DNA from: Parerythrobacter aestuarii
GTDB lineage: Bacteria; Pseudomonadota; Alphaproteobacteria; Sphingomonadales; Sphingomonadaceae
NCBI RefSeq assembly: GCF_030140925.1
Contig: NZ_JARBWD010000001.1
Location: 2,294,001 to 2,358,000 of the forward strand
Direction: 5' to 3'
DNA length: 64,000 nt
Shown here: positions 27,551-37,193 of the stretch, in pieces
Layout: each line of letters opens with the position of its first letter
Numbering within the stretch: the stretch's first letter is position 1
Position numbers and translations under genes: made by a program
The notes under the pieces: generated by a model
Seen by the model: only the letters and a program-made list of their open reading frames with translations
Databases searched by the model: none
Told to the model about the DNA's origin: nothing

Positions 27551-27715
27551 GGCGCGCCCGATATGCCGGGCGAAGGCGCATGATTATGACGTGGGAAAAA
27601 CTAATTTCAAGACTTGTGTGCGCGAATCACATGATTCAAAACATGCACTGAGGCCAGCAATTCGATGCGGTTCTCGGCCCCCGGTGATACGGCGGTGTCT
27701 TGGCTCTACAGCGCG

Positions 27716-27787
27716 AAAGGAGGTGATCCGATGTCTCATGGTTCAGCAGAGAGGTCGGCAAGTTTCCGCGCGAGGCACTATCGGTAA
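27716..27787 (+). CDS. Tiny ORF (18 codons) with a perfect extended Shine-Dalgarno
   Basis: AAAGGAGGTGATCC (27716-27729) is fully complementary to the last bases of 16S rRNA and lies 7 bp (from GGAGG) before ATG at 27731. The ORF runs to TAA at 27785-27787 and encodes MSHGSAERSASFRARHYR, a basic peptide. A strong terminator follows about 50 bp later. No homologue is recognised, so it may be a leader peptide, a small protein or part of a regulatory RNA. The coordinates include the ribosome-binding site. Confidence 0.4.
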   Translation, partial: KGGDPMSHGSAERSASFRARHYR

Positions 27788-27840
27788 TTTCGACTACCCT
27801 TAGAGGCTTCGTGAGCGGCACTTCCTGGCCGCTGACCATG

Positions 27841-27884
27841 AAAGGGCGGTTCCCCGACGGGCGGAACCGCCCTTTTCATTTTTG
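27841..27884 (+). terminator. Strong intrinsic terminator after the tiny ORF
   Basis: GGGCGGTTCC (27844-27853) pairs perfectly with GGAACCGCCC (27863-27872), extended by AAA/TTT, and is followed by TTTTCATTTTTG. It implies a plus-strand transcript ending here that is separate from ilvE. Confidence 0.8.
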
Positions 27885-28113
27885 TTTCGCCTCAAGCGCC
27901 GGCGTTCGCGTCTGCTCACTTGGCTATCCTCCGGGGGCCCGACCCCTGTGGGGCCACCCCTCCGGGCGCGCGGTCGCACTTGCGGGCTGCTGGTCGCAGC
28001 CCGACCCTTCCTGAACACAAAGCCTGGTCGCGGAGCACGGCTTGCGACTAGCAAGCCGCAAGGCCGACCGGCCGCCCGCAGGGGCCCGTAGCGTAGCGAA
28101 GGATCAGCCCCGA

Positions 28114-28144
28114 GGATGCTCGCACGTAGGTGCGAGCGAAAAAC
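28114..28144. repeat. Short hairpin repeat GCTCGCAC-N4-GTGCGAGC (copy 2)
   Basis: A perfect 8-bp stem (28118-28137) followed by GAAAAAC, nearly identical to 9631-9661. It closes the repeat-rich stretch upstream of ilvE. Confidence 0.6.
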
Positions 28145-28188
28145 GAGAACGCCTTGCTCTCGCCTCACCCTCACAGTAATTGCGCCCC

Positions 28189-29264
<1,076 letters not shown>

Positions 29265-29265
<1 letters not shown>

Positions 29266-29633
29266 TGGCAAAAGACCCACTAGCTGAGAGCTTGGTAACG
29301 GAGGTGAGGCGCAACCTCATCTGGATTTTGGTCCTCGCCGGTTCCATTGCCCTAATTGCTTCAGCCTACCTCCGCGATCAATCCGTCTACGAGTCTCCTG
29401 GAACTGTTGAGATTCATACGATCATCGCCTTTGGGATGACTCCCGGCGGCGGAAATCCAATCGACGCAATTGTCCGTACGCAAGATCAAGCTGGGCGTGA
29501 GTATACTGCCCACATCAGCCCTAGGCTTGCAGAGCATTGCGCAGTCGGAGATGCGGTCAAGGTCGAGCGAAGGGGAATTGCTATTAGTTTGGCTCCTGAT
29601 GCTTGTAGTCCGAATGCGGGGACCCATGATTGA
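29265..29633 (+). CDS. Membrane-anchored small protein, unknown, AT-richer than neighbours
   Basis: The GTG at 29265 overlaps the ilvE TAG by one base, with AAGG just upstream, and gives 122 residues. One membrane helix spans about residues 18-36 ([19 protein letters not shown]). The rest is a small beta-rich domain with two cysteines. It overlaps the trhO start by 8 bp. No family recognised; codon use is AT-richer than ilvE and trhO. Confidence 0.65.
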
Positions 29634-30558
29634 AGCACCAATCACCGTTGCCGCGCTTTACCAGTTTACGCGGTTCGAGGATCCCACGGCCATCCGCGGG
29701 CCATTGCTCGCGGCCTGTGAGGAAGCCGGGATCAAAGGCACGCTGCTACTCGCGCGCGAGGGGATCAACGGGACGATTGCCGGGTCGCACAACGGCATCG
29801 GCGCAGTGCTGGCGCATATCCGCAAGCTGCCGGGATGCGCCAATCTCGACGTAAAATTCTCCGGCGCGGACGAGCCGCCGTTCCACCGCATGAAGGTGCG
29901 CCTCAAGCGCGAGATCGTGACCATGGGCGAGCCCGATATCGATCCCACGCTGGGCGTCGGCCACTATGTCGATCCGCATGACTGGAACGCGCTGATCAGC
30001 GATCCCGATACGATCGTGATTGACACCCGCAACGACTATGAAGTCGCTGCCGGGACCTTTCGCGGCGCGCTCGATCCTTCGACCAAAAGCTTCCGCGAGT
30101 TCCCCGAATGGTTCCGCGCCCACCGCGCAGAGCTGGAAGGCAAGAAAATCGCGATGTTCTGCACCGGCGGGATCCGCTGCGAGAAATCGACCAGCTTCCT
30201 GCGCTCCGAAGGGATCGACGAGGTCTATCACTTGAAGGGCGGCATCCTGAAATATCTCGAGGACGTCCCCGAGAACGAGACGCTGTGGGATGGCGAATGC
30301 TTCGTCTTCGACGAGCGGGTCACTGTGACGCACGGGCTCGAGCAAGGCACCCATGTCCTGTGCCGCGCCTGCCGCCGCCCGGTCAGCCCCGAAGGCCAGC
30401 AGTCACCCGCCTACGAGGAAGGCATCAGCTGCCCCGCCTGCGTGGACGAGCGCGACGAAGCGCAGCGCGCCCGCTACCGCGAACGCCAGCGGCAGGAAGA
30501 GCTCGCTCGAAAGCGCGGCGCAGCGCATGTCGGCGCGGAATTCCCGCCGGAGGGCTAG
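29626..30558 (+). CDS. trhO: tRNA uridine(34) hydroxylase (rhodanese family)
   Basis: TrhO hydroxylates U34 of certain tRNAs, the first step to 5-oxyacetyl modifications. The ATG at 29626 gives 310 residues (ATG at 29614 is an alternative). The N-terminal acylphosphatase-like domain ([16 protein letters not shown]), the rhodanese domain with [10 protein letters not shown] and the active loop [11 protein letters not shown], and the C-terminal region with cysteine pairs (CRACRRP, CPAC) are all present. It ends in front of an inverted repeat. Confidence 0.93.
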   Translation: MIEAPITVAALYQFTRFEDPTAIRGPLLAACEEAGIKGTLLLAREGINGTIAGSHNGIGAVLAHIRKLPGCANLDVKFSGADEPPFHRMKVRLKREIVTMGEPDIDPTLGVGHYVDPHDWNALISDPDTIVIDTRNDYEVAAGTFRGALDPSTKSFREFPEWFRAHRAELEGKKIAMFCTGGIRCEKSTSFLRSEGIDEVYHLKGGILKYLEDVPENETLWDGECFVFDERVTVTHGLEQGTHVLCRACRRPVSPEGQQSPAYEEGISCPACVDERDEAQRARYRERQRQEELARKRGAAHVGAEFPPEG

Positions 30559-30580
30559 CCCGGACAAGCCACCCTACACC

Positions 30581-30644
30581 CGTTCGCGCTGAGCCTGTCG
30601 AAGCGCAGGCGATGTGGCTGGCCTTCGACAGGCTCAGGCCGAGC
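30581..30644. repeat. Inverted pair of GCTGAGCCTGTCGAAG repeats
   Basis: TGAGCCTGTCGAAG (30590-30603) and CTTCGACAGGCTCA (30623-30636) form a perfect 14-bp stem around 19 bp. It lies between convergent trhO and a LysR gene and could terminate both. A single arm of the same repeat is at 8447-8469. Confidence 0.75.
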
Positions 30645-30658
30645 GGAGGCTGAAAAAG

Positions 30659-31561
30659 CTAGGCAGGACACTCCGCCAGTCGCTCGCGAAAGGCGTCGAT
30701 CAGCCAGCTGGTGGCAGGGCCCGGCCGCGCGTCGCGCCGCCAGATTGCGCTGAGCACATAGGGCGCGCCGGGCTTCTCAGGCAGGTCGAGCTCTACCAGC
30801 GAGCCGCTCGCGAGATCGCCCCGAATCATGTGGCGCGGCATGTTGCCCCAGCCGATCCCTTGTTTGAGCAGCGCGTGCTTGGCCCCGAGGTCGCCCAGCC
30901 GCCAGCTCTGCGGGCTGAGGACGGAAAATTCGCGCCCTTCGGTGAGGGACGAGCGGTCGGTGAGGATCAGCTGTAGGTGCTCGCGGCTTGCGCCCGGGGC
31001 GATACCGGGCTGCGCCAACGGGTGATCGGGGGCCGCGACCGGCACCAGCTCCTCCTCGCCGATGACTTGCCGCTCGAGCTCAGGATGATCGCCAATCACC
31101 GGGCCGCCGATGGCCAGAAGGGAACCGCCGTCGAGCAGGCAGGCGGCCACCGCCCCCAGGCCTTCGACCCGCAGCTCCAGCGCAACGGTCGGGAACATGG
31201 TGCGGAAATCACGCAGCACCTGCGCGGTCGCCTCGCCCGGCACCATGACGTCGACCACCAGCCCGACTTCGCTTTCCAGCCCGGCGTGCAGGCTGCGGGT
31301 CTTGGCAAGCAAGGCATCGGCGCGGTCGGCGATTGCGCGGGCTTCAGGCAGCAAGCCCTTGCCCGCCTCGGTCAGGACAGGCTTGCGCGATCCTTCGCGG
31401 GCAAACAGCGTCACGCCCAGCTGCGCTTCCATCTGCGCGATGCCGTAACTGATGGCGGAAACCGCCCGCCCCATGCGCCGCGCGGCGCCGCCAAAACTGC
31501 CCTCTTCCTCCACGCTCAGGAAGATGCGCAGCTGGTCGAGGCTGGGCTCGCCGATCTTCAT
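30659..31561 (-). CDS. LysR-family regulator next to pirin and azoreductase genes
   Basis: The 300-residue protein has a standard LysR HTH (GSFGGAARRMGRAVSAISYG then IAQMEAQLG) and an effector domain. It is divergent from the pirin and azoreductase genes. The order LysR/pirin resembles E. coli yhaJ-yhaK. A TGTTC-N9-GAACA palindrome begins at its start codon, so autoregulation and control of the divergent pair are inferred. Confidence 0.9.
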   Translation of the reverse strand: MKIGEPSLDQLRIFLSVEEEGSFGGAARRMGRAVSAISYGIAQMEAQLGVTLFAREGSRKPVLTEAGKGLLPEARAIADRADALLAKTRSLHAGLESEVGLVVDVMVPGEATAQVLRDFRTMFPTVALELRVEGLGAVAACLLDGGSLLAIGGPVIGDHPELERQVIGEEELVPVAAPDHPLAQPGIAPGASREHLQLILTDRSSLTEGREFSVLSPQSWRLGDLGAKHALLKQGIGWGNMPRHMIRGDLASGSLVELDLPEKPGAPYVLSAIWRRDARPGPATSWLIDAFRERLAECPA

Positions 31562-31580
31562 TGTTCGACATATCTGAACA
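31562..31580. promoter_or_regulatory. Palindrome TGTTC-N9-GAACA in the LysR-pirin gap
   Basis: A perfect 5-bp inverted repeat with 9-bp centre, fitting the T-N11-A form of LysR boxes. It starts one base outside the LysR start codon and lies about 90 bp upstream of the pirin ATG. Confidence 0.5.
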
Positions 31581-31668
31581 TTTCAGCTCTATTTATCTCA
31601 CTTATCGGATGGGACGACAAGGCCTATCTCCGCGTCATTCAAGCAAACCCTCCTTCAGGAGACACGCC

Positions 31669-32370
31669 ATGATCGAATTACGTCCCTTTGAAACCCTCGG
31701 CTCGGCCAACCACGGCTGGCTGCAGGCCAACCACCATTTCTCCTTCGCCGGCTACCATGATCCTGCGCGGGTCAACTGGGGCAGCCTGCGCGTGTGGAAC
31801 GATGACACGATCGCTCCCAAGAGCGGCTTCCCCACCCATCCGCACAACGACATGGAGATCATCACCTATGTCCGCACCGGGGCCATCACCCACCGCGACA
31901 GCATGGGCAATGAAGGCCGCACCGAAGCGGGCGACGTGCAGGTGATGAGCGCCGGTACCGGCGTGCAACATTCCGAGTTCAACCTCGAGGATGAAGACAC
32001 CACACTGTTCCAGCTGTGGATCATCCCGTCCGAGCGCGGTGGTGCGCCGAGCTGGGGTGCGCGCAAGTTCCCCAAGGATGCGCGCAGCGGCCAGTTCGTC
32101 CCGCTCGCCAGCGGTTTCGCCAATGACGATGACGCGCTGCCGATCCGTACTGATGCCCGTGTGCTGGGCGCAACGGTGAAGGCCGGTGAAAGCGTGACCT
32201 ACACCCCCGCCGACCCGTCACGACATCTCTACATGGTGCCCGCCACCGGCAAGGTGCGCGTCGAGGACGTCGAAGCCAAGGCGCGCGACGGCATCGCCAT
32301 CACCCAGCTGGCCAGCGTCACCGTGACCGCGCTCGAAGACAGCGAGCTGGTGCTCGTCGACGCGGCGTAA
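31669..32370 (+). CDS. Pirin-family bicupin protein
   Basis: The ATG at 31669, with AGGAGA upstream, gives 233 residues. The N-terminal cupin has the metal ligands in HPHNDMEIITYVRTG and HSEFN, as in YhaK/pirin proteins; some have quercetin dioxygenase activity and respond to oxidative stress. It is followed 77 bp later by an azoreductase gene and is divergent from a LysR regulator, suggesting a quinone or electrophile response. Confidence 0.92.
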   Translation: MIELRPFETLGSANHGWLQANHHFSFAGYHDPARVNWGSLRVWNDDTIAPKSGFPTHPHNDMEIITYVRTGAITHRDSMGNEGRTEAGDVQVMSAGTGVQHSEFNLEDEDTTLFQLWIIPSERGGAPSWGARKFPKDARSGQFVPLASGFANDDDALPIRTDARVLGATVKAGESVTYTPADPSRHLYMVPATGKVRVEDVEAKARDGIAITQLASVTVTALEDSELVLVDAA

Positions 32371-32447
32371 GCCCCTCGGCCCTGTCCCTCCTCCTCCCTC
32401 TCCCTCCCGAGGGGCAGGGCCACCCCATCACTGCCAGGAGATTCCCA

Positions 32448-33041
32448 ATGCCCAACATCCTCCACATCACCGCCAGCATCCGCAGCGACGCCGAATCCGT
32501 CAGCCGCAGCCTGTCGGGCAGACTGGTCGACCGCCTTGCCGCCGACGGTTTGACCGTCGTGACGCGCGACCTCTCGACCAATGATCTGCCCTTCATCACC
32601 GCCGAGCGCTTTGCCGCCAACCTGACCCCGGCCGCCGAGCGCACACCCGAGCAGCAGGAACTCGCCGCCATCGCCGATGAACTGATCGACGAACTCAATG
32701 CCGCCGACACCATCGTGTTCGGCGTGCCGATCTACAATTTCACCATTCCCTCGACGCTGAAGGCCTGGGCCGACCTGGTCGCCCGCGCCGGGACCACCTT
32801 CAAATACACTCCGACCGGCCCCGAAGGGCAGCTGACCGGCAAGAAGGCCTATATCGCCATCGCGTCCGGTGGCACGCCGGTGGGCAGCGAGATCGACTTC
32901 ATGAGCCCGTGGCTGAAGCACTTCCTCGGCTTCCTCGGCATCACCGATGTCGCAATGGTCGCTGCCGACGGCATCATGGGCGAAGGCGGCGAAGAGAAGA
33001 TCGCCGCGGCCCATGCGCAGGTCGAGCAGATGGCGGCCTGA
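32448..33041 (+). CDS. azoR: FMN-dependent NADH-azoreductase (quinone reductase)
   Basis: AzoR-family flavodoxin-fold enzymes reduce quinones and azo dyes with NADH. The 197-residue product has the SIRSDAESVSRSLS phosphate loop, the VFGVPIYNFTIPSTLKAWAD flavin motif, and the SGGTP loop. AGGAGA lies just upstream. It is paired with pirin under the LysR gene. Confidence 0.92.
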   Translation: MPNILHITASIRSDAESVSRSLSGRLVDRLAADGLTVVTRDLSTNDLPFITAERFAANLTPAAERTPEQQELAAIADELIDELNAADTIVFGVPIYNFTIPSTLKAWADLVARAGTTFKYTPTGPEGQLTGKKAYIAIASGGTPVGSEIDFMSPWLKHFLGFLGITDVAMVAADGIMGEGGEEKIAAAHAQVEQMAA

Positions 33042-33051
33042 CACTGATGTC

Positions 33052-33191
33052 CGTCATCCCCGCGCAGGCGGGGATCCAGATGAGCCAACGTTTTGCATGA
33101 AGTCGGCGATACGAGGAGACGCTTCCTCGTATCGCCGATTCTCTTGCAGTCAGTGCCGTTGTCTGGACCCCCGCCTGCGCGGGGGTGACGG
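33052..33191. repeat. Fold-back repeat element with internal 15-bp perfect hairpin (copy 4)
   Basis: Left end CGTCATCCCCGCGCAGGCGG then GGATCCAGAT; right end GTCTGGACCCCCGCCTGCGC then GGGGGTGACGG. Between them TCGGCGATACGAGGA (33103-33117) and TCCTCGTATCGCCGA (33124-33138) make a perfect 15-bp stem with a 6-nt loop. It lies between convergent azoR and a transporter gene and probably also terminates transcription. Confidence 0.85.
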
Positions 33192-33217
33192 AAGGGGGCC
33201 GGCAAGCGAACCGCTTC

Positions 33218-34105
33218 CTACAACCTCGGCCGCACCAGCATCGGCTTGAAGATCGCCCGGCTCGGGCGCAGCACGATGATCGCCACACCGGCCACCGCCA
33301 GTGCTGCACCAATCAGCAGGCGCGGACCGATTGGGTCCCCCGTCAGCCACGCCCCGAAGGCGATGGTCAGCAGCGGCGTCATCAGCGTTAGCGGGACCAG
33401 CAGGTTGGCATCGTGCTTCTGCAGCATCTGGTAATAGGCCGAGTGCGCCCCGACCGAGGTGATGAGCCCGGCGAACACCACGCAGGCCGCGACCGGCCAG
33501 ATATTGGCCGACACCGCGCCCAGCTGCCCGCTTTCCAGCCCGAAAGAGAGCGGAAACAGCAGCGCCACCGAAGCGATCCCGGCCCAGCCCTGCATTTCGA
33601 CCGCGCCGATCTCGATCCGCTTGAAGAATACCGCGCCGAGCGATCCGATCACTGCAGCGGCGAAAACATAGAGCAGGCCAATCCCGCTCTCCATGCCGCT
33701 GGGTGAGGCGACTGCCACCACCACCCCGGCAAAAGTCAGCGCGATCCCGAGCCCGCGCCGCCAGCGCACTTCTTCCTTCAGGATCAGGATCGCGAACAGC
33801 ACCGTCAGCGGCGCGCCTGAAAGGTTGACGATCCCCGCCGCCGAAGGGCTGGCGGTCTTGAGCCCGATGAACAGCAGCCCGAAGGATCCCCCGCTTATGG
33901 CGAGCCCGACCAGCAGCACCCGCACCGGGTCAGCCGGGATCCGCCGCAGGAACGGCGCCACCGCCGCGACCACCATCAGCGAACGCAGCGCGGCAAAGAA
34001 CAGCGGAGGCACGGCATAATCGTCGACCGCCCACTTGCTGACGACGATATTGAACGCCCATACCACGTTGCACAGCATGAGGGCGGCGAAGCTGGCGGGG
34101 TTCAT
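33218..34105 (-). CDS. EamA/DMT-family transporter
   Basis: The start at 34105 (MNPASFAALMLCNVVWAFN) gives 295 residues with about ten membrane helices arranged as two EamA repeats. An upstream TTG at 34177 would overlap the previous gene and was rejected. Family members export amino acids or other small metabolites; the substrate cannot be told. Confidence 0.88.
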   Translation of the reverse strand: MNPASFAALMLCNVVWAFNIVVSKWAVDDYAVPPLFFAALRSLMVVAAVAPFLRRIPADPVRVLLVGLAISGGSFGLLFIGLKTASPSAAGIVNLSGAPLTVLFAILILKEEVRWRRGLGIALTFAGVVVAVASPSGMESGIGLLYVFAAAVIGSLGAVFFKRIEIGAVEMQGWAGIASVALLFPLSFGLESGQLGAVSANIWPVAACVVFAGLITSVGAHSAYYQMLQKHDANLLVPLTLMTPLLTIAFGAWLTGDPIGPRLLIGAALAVAGVAIIVLRPSRAIFKPMLVRPRL

Positions 34106-34155
34106 GTGAGGCTGACTTTCGAAAGCGTTCGAGGCGTTTCTAGCGGATTGCTCGC

Positions 34156-34896
34156 TCAACCCCAGAAATTTCGCCAATGGCCACCATAGTCACGCTCAAA
34201 AGTCTCTCGGCTATCAATGCGGACGTGGACTGGGCGGCGCGCGAAGTAGCCGTATCGATCCTTCGAGAAAAGGATCTCGTTATATCGGTCGATGCAGCGC
34301 TGGCTGCCACCGTTTGAAATCGCCAGCTCGGCTTGCGCGTCCGTATGGAACAGAAATGCGACGGCATCGAAGATCGGGTAGATCGTCCATACGCCCAAGG
34401 GACGAAGCTCTTGCTTCAAGTCTTCGAGCTCTTGCTTCGAGATTGATGCGTTAGCCTCTTCCCGGGCAGGCCTTTCGAATGAGCTGAAAAGGGCAAAAAG
34501 GCGGTGGCAGTCGTCAATGGTTGGCCACGCCGGCCTGCTTCCCAAAAACCGAGCGATAATAGACGGTTCTCGGGGTGGCGGATAGTTCGCCAAGATATTC
34601 ACAAATTCGGCGACCGCCACTTTTTGCTTCTCTTCATCAGGACCCGCGTAGATTTCCGCCGACACGTGCTCGTCGAATCCGCAGGCGGTCTCTTCAAGAT
34701 CGAAGATTATGTCCAAGCGCGGGATGAGGAGTAGGCTTCCATCTGGATATTCGAACCGGACTAGCAGCGGGCGCGGCACCCCGAATTCATTCGCAACCCA
34801 GTCTGCCATCTGAGCGAAGGGACCGACCAGTTTGCGCCTGCCTTCCTTGAAGAGGCGCGCTTCCTCATACTCTTTCTCGTGGTGCGAGATTATCAT
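34156..34896 (-). CDS. Soluble protein of unknown function, AT-rich orphan coupled to nadE
   Basis: The ATG at 34896 overlaps the nadE TGA as ATGA and gives 246 residues. No membrane segment or signal is seen. The middle (about residues 115-160) is helical and charged, and the C-terminal part is beta-rich and ends HWRNFWG. Codon use is clearly AT-richer than nadE. I recognise no family. The tight fit behind nadE matches other orphans in this window. Confidence 0.75.
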   Translation of the reverse strand: MIISHHEKEYEEARLFKEGRRKLVGPFAQMADWVANEFGVPRPLLVRFEYPDGSLLLIPRLDIIFDLEETACGFDEHVSAEIYAGPDEEKQKVAVAEFVNILANYPPPREPSIIARFLGSRPAWPTIDDCHRLFALFSSFERPAREEANASISKQELEDLKQELRPLGVWTIYPIFDAVAFLFHTDAQAELAISNGGSQRCIDRYNEILFSKDRYGYFARRPVHVRIDSRETFERDYGGHWRNFWG

Positions 34897-37193
34897 CCGT
34901 GGGGTACGTTCGTTTCGAGTTCCGCCAGCCACACCTCGGCCACCGCATCGCTTGGCGCGCGCCAGTCGCCGCGGGGGCTCAGTGCTCCGCCGGCGCTGAC
35001 CTTGGGCCCGTTGGGGATGGCGCTGCGCTTGAACTGGCTGAACTGGAAGAAGCGCCACAGGAATTTCTCCAGCCAGTGGCGGATGGTCGCGAGCGTGTAC
35101 TGGCTCTTGGCTTCCTCGGGGAAGCCTTCAGGCCACAGCCCTTCCTCGGCATCCTTCCACGCGTGCCAGGCGAGGAAGGCGACCTTGCTCGGCGTCTGGC
35201 CGTAGCAGATGATGTGGTGGAGGAAGAAGTCGTTGAGCTCGTAAGGGCCGATGATGCTCTCGGTGCTCTGGATCTCGCCATCTTCCCCTGCCGGGACGAG
35301 CTCGGGCGAAATCTCCGTATCGAGCACCGCCAGCAGTACCTTGCCTGCCTCCTCGTCGAACTGCCCGGTCGTGACCGACCAGCGGATGAGGTACTGGATC
35401 AGCGTCTTGGGCACGCCGCTGTTGACCGCATAATGGCTCATGTGGTCGCCGACGCCATAGGTGCACCAGCCGAGCGCGAGCTCGCTCAAGTCGCCGGTGC
35501 CGACCACCCAGCCCTTGTGCTGGCCCGCCAGCCGGAACAGGTAATCGGTGCGCAGCCCCGCCTGCACGTTCTCGAAGGTCACGTCATAGACCGGCTCGCC
35601 ATCTGCGAAGGCGTGGCCGATATCCTCCAGCATGGTGCGCGCGGCGGGCTTGATGTCGATCTCCTCGGCGGTGATCCCCATCGCCCGCATCAGCTTCCAC
35701 GCGTTGGATTTGGTCCCCTCTGACGTAGCAAAGCCAGGCATGGTGTAGCCACGGATGGTGGTGCGCGGCAGGCCAAGCCGGTCGCAGGCCTTGGCCGCGA
35801 CGATCAGCGCGTGGGTGCTGTCGAGCCCGCCTGAAATGCCGATGACGAGGCTCTGCGGTCTGGTCGCCTGGATGCGGCGCATCAGCGCATCGACCTGGAT
35901 GTTGAAGGCCTCGTAGCAATCCTCGTCGAGCTTCTCGCGCCGGTTGGGGACGAAGGGGAAGCGGCGGATGGGGCGGTTTAGGCCGATGTCGCCGGGCGCG
36001 GCCTTGTGGGTGAAGCGCACGGTGCGGAATGTGTTCTCGGGCCGCCCTTCATGCTCGGCGGCATCGGTGAAAGTGCCGTTGCGCATCCGCTCGGCCAGTA
36101 TCCTTTGCGTGTCGATATCACTCACGCACAGCTCTGGCTCGAGGTCGAAACGGCTCGATTCCACCATCAAATCGCCGAATTCGTAGATCATGCCCTGCCC
36201 GTCCCAGCTGAGATCGGTGGTGCTCTCGCCGTGCCCGCTGGCGGAATAGGCATAGGCGCAGATGCCGCGCGCCGAGGACGCCCGCGCGAGCAGATGGCGT
36301 TCGTCGGACTTGCCGACAGTGATGTTGGACGCGCTGGGATTGAGCAGGATCGTCGCCCCGGCGAGCGCGGCCAGCATTCCCGGCGGACGCGGTGCCCAGT
36401 AATCCTCGCATATCTCGATCCCGAAGGTGAAGCCCTTCAAGTTCTCGGCGGCGAAGACAAGGTCGGTGCCGAAGGGAACGGTGTGCCCGGCGACATCAAT
36501 CTCCAGCCCCACACAGCCACGCCCGTGGGCGAACCAGCGCTTCTCGTAATATTCGCGGTAGTTGGGCAGGAAGCTCTTGGGCACGACGCCGAGTAGCCGC
36601 CCGCCGGCGATCGCCAGCGCGCAATTGTAGATCTTGCCATTGCGGCGCAGCGGCGCGCCAACCACCAGCACCGGGGTCCACTCGCGGCTGGCCTCGACCA
36701 GTTCGCCCACCGCCTGCTCGACCGCATCGAGTAGCGCAAGCTGCAGGTGCAGATCGTCGATGGCGTAGGAGCTCAACCCCAGCTCGGGATAGAGCAGCAA
36801 GTCGACGTGCCCGTCATGCGCCTTGCGGGCTTCGGCCAGCGTGCCTTCGAGGTTGAAGGCGACGTCGGCAGTGCGCAGCTGCGGCGTGCTGGTCGCCACG
36901 CGCACGAAGCCGTGGCGGTGCATGTCGTAGAAGTCGCTGGTCCCCGACGAGGCTTGCGGAGCCGCTTCGCCATCGTCCGCTGGTTCCAGCCAGTCGCCCG
37001 GCTCGCAAATGCCCAGCTCCGCCAGCCGCTTCTGCACCGGCGCGCGGGCGACCTTTCCCTTGACCTCCCAGCCATAGACCGTGCGGCTCGCCCACGGCTC
37101 CGGCGCGCCGTAGCGCTCGCCGAATTCCTCGGCCGAAAGCGGGGGCTCATGCGCTTCGCGCCAGTTGCGGATCTTCTCGCCTGCTCTATGCAT
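34893..37193 (-). CDS. nadE: Glutamine-dependent NAD+ synthetase with N-terminal helix-turn-helix domain
   Basis: NadE amidates nicotinate adenine dinucleotide to NAD+. The start at 37193 gives 766 residues. Residues about 88 onward match long glutamine-dependent NadE, which normally begins at RHGFVRVA. The glutaminase triad is Glu137, Lys206 and Cys262 (GIEICEDYW), and the synthetase P-loop is GISGGLDST. Residues 1-85 are an extra Xre-like HTH and linker (KIRNWREAHE, EEFGERYGA, RTVYGWEVKGKVARAP). Palindromes made of GGATAC/GTATCC touch the start codon. It is divergent from a transporter gene. Confidence 0.93.
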   Translation of the reverse strand: MHRAGEKIRNWREAHEPPLSAEEFGERYGAPEPWASRTVYGWEVKGKVARAPVQKRLAELGICEPGDWLEPADDGEAAPQASSGTSDFYDMHRHGFVRVATSTPQLRTADVAFNLEGTLAEARKAHDGHVDLLLYPELGLSSYAIDDLHLQLALLDAVEQAVGELVEASREWTPVLVVGAPLRRNGKIYNCALAIAGGRLLGVVPKSFLPNYREYYEKRWFAHGRGCVGLEIDVAGHTVPFGTDLVFAAENLKGFTFGIEICEDYWAPRPPGMLAALAGATILLNPSASNITVGKSDERHLLARASSARGICAYAYSASGHGESTTDLSWDGQGMIYEFGDLMVESSRFDLEPELCVSDIDTQRILAERMRNGTFTDAAEHEGRPENTFRTVRFTHKAAPGDIGLNRPIRRFPFVPNRREKLDEDCYEAFNIQVDALMRRIQATRPQSLVIGISGGLDSTHALIVAAKACDRLGLPRTTIRGYTMPGFATSEGTKSNAWKLMRAMGITAEEIDIKPAARTMLEDIGHAFADGEPVYDVTFENVQAGLRTDYLFRLAGQHKGWVVGTGDLSELALGWCTYGVGDHMSHYAVNSGVPKTLIQYLIRWSVTTGQFDEEAGKVLLAVLDTEISPELVPAGEDGEIQSTESIIGPYELNDFFLHHIICYGQTPSKVAFLAWHAWKDAEEGLWPEGFPEEAKSQYTLATIRHWLEKFLWRFFQFSQFKRSAIPNGPKVSAGGALSPRGDWRAPSDAVAEVWLAELETNVPHG

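Larger units (their letters stand above)
27462..28188. other. Gene-poor region (about 730 bp) with tiny ORF, terminators and GC-rich repeat material
   Basis: From left to right it contains a minus-strand terminator-like hairpin (27523-27550), a GAATCA-CA-TGATTC palindrome (27624-27637), the tiny ORF with its ribosome-binding site (27716-27787) and a plus-strand terminator (27841-27884). Then come about 220 bp of GC-rich, inverted-repeat-rich sequence ending in a GCTCGCAC hairpin repeat (28114-28144). No ordinary gene is seen. Confidence 0.6.

Noticed and set aside
27722..27735. GGATCACCTCCTTT on the minus strand, identical to the 16S rRNA 3' end
   Set aside because: Flanking sequence does not match 16S rRNA (no AAGTCGTAACAAGG or CTGCGGCT upstream) nor a spacer, so it is not an rRNA fragment; it is read better as a ribosome-binding site on the plus strand.
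27880..28180. Short genes in the GC-rich stretch upstream of ilvE
   Set aside because: Open frames exist on both strands but consist of repeat translation (Arg/Gly/Pro-rich) without start signals.
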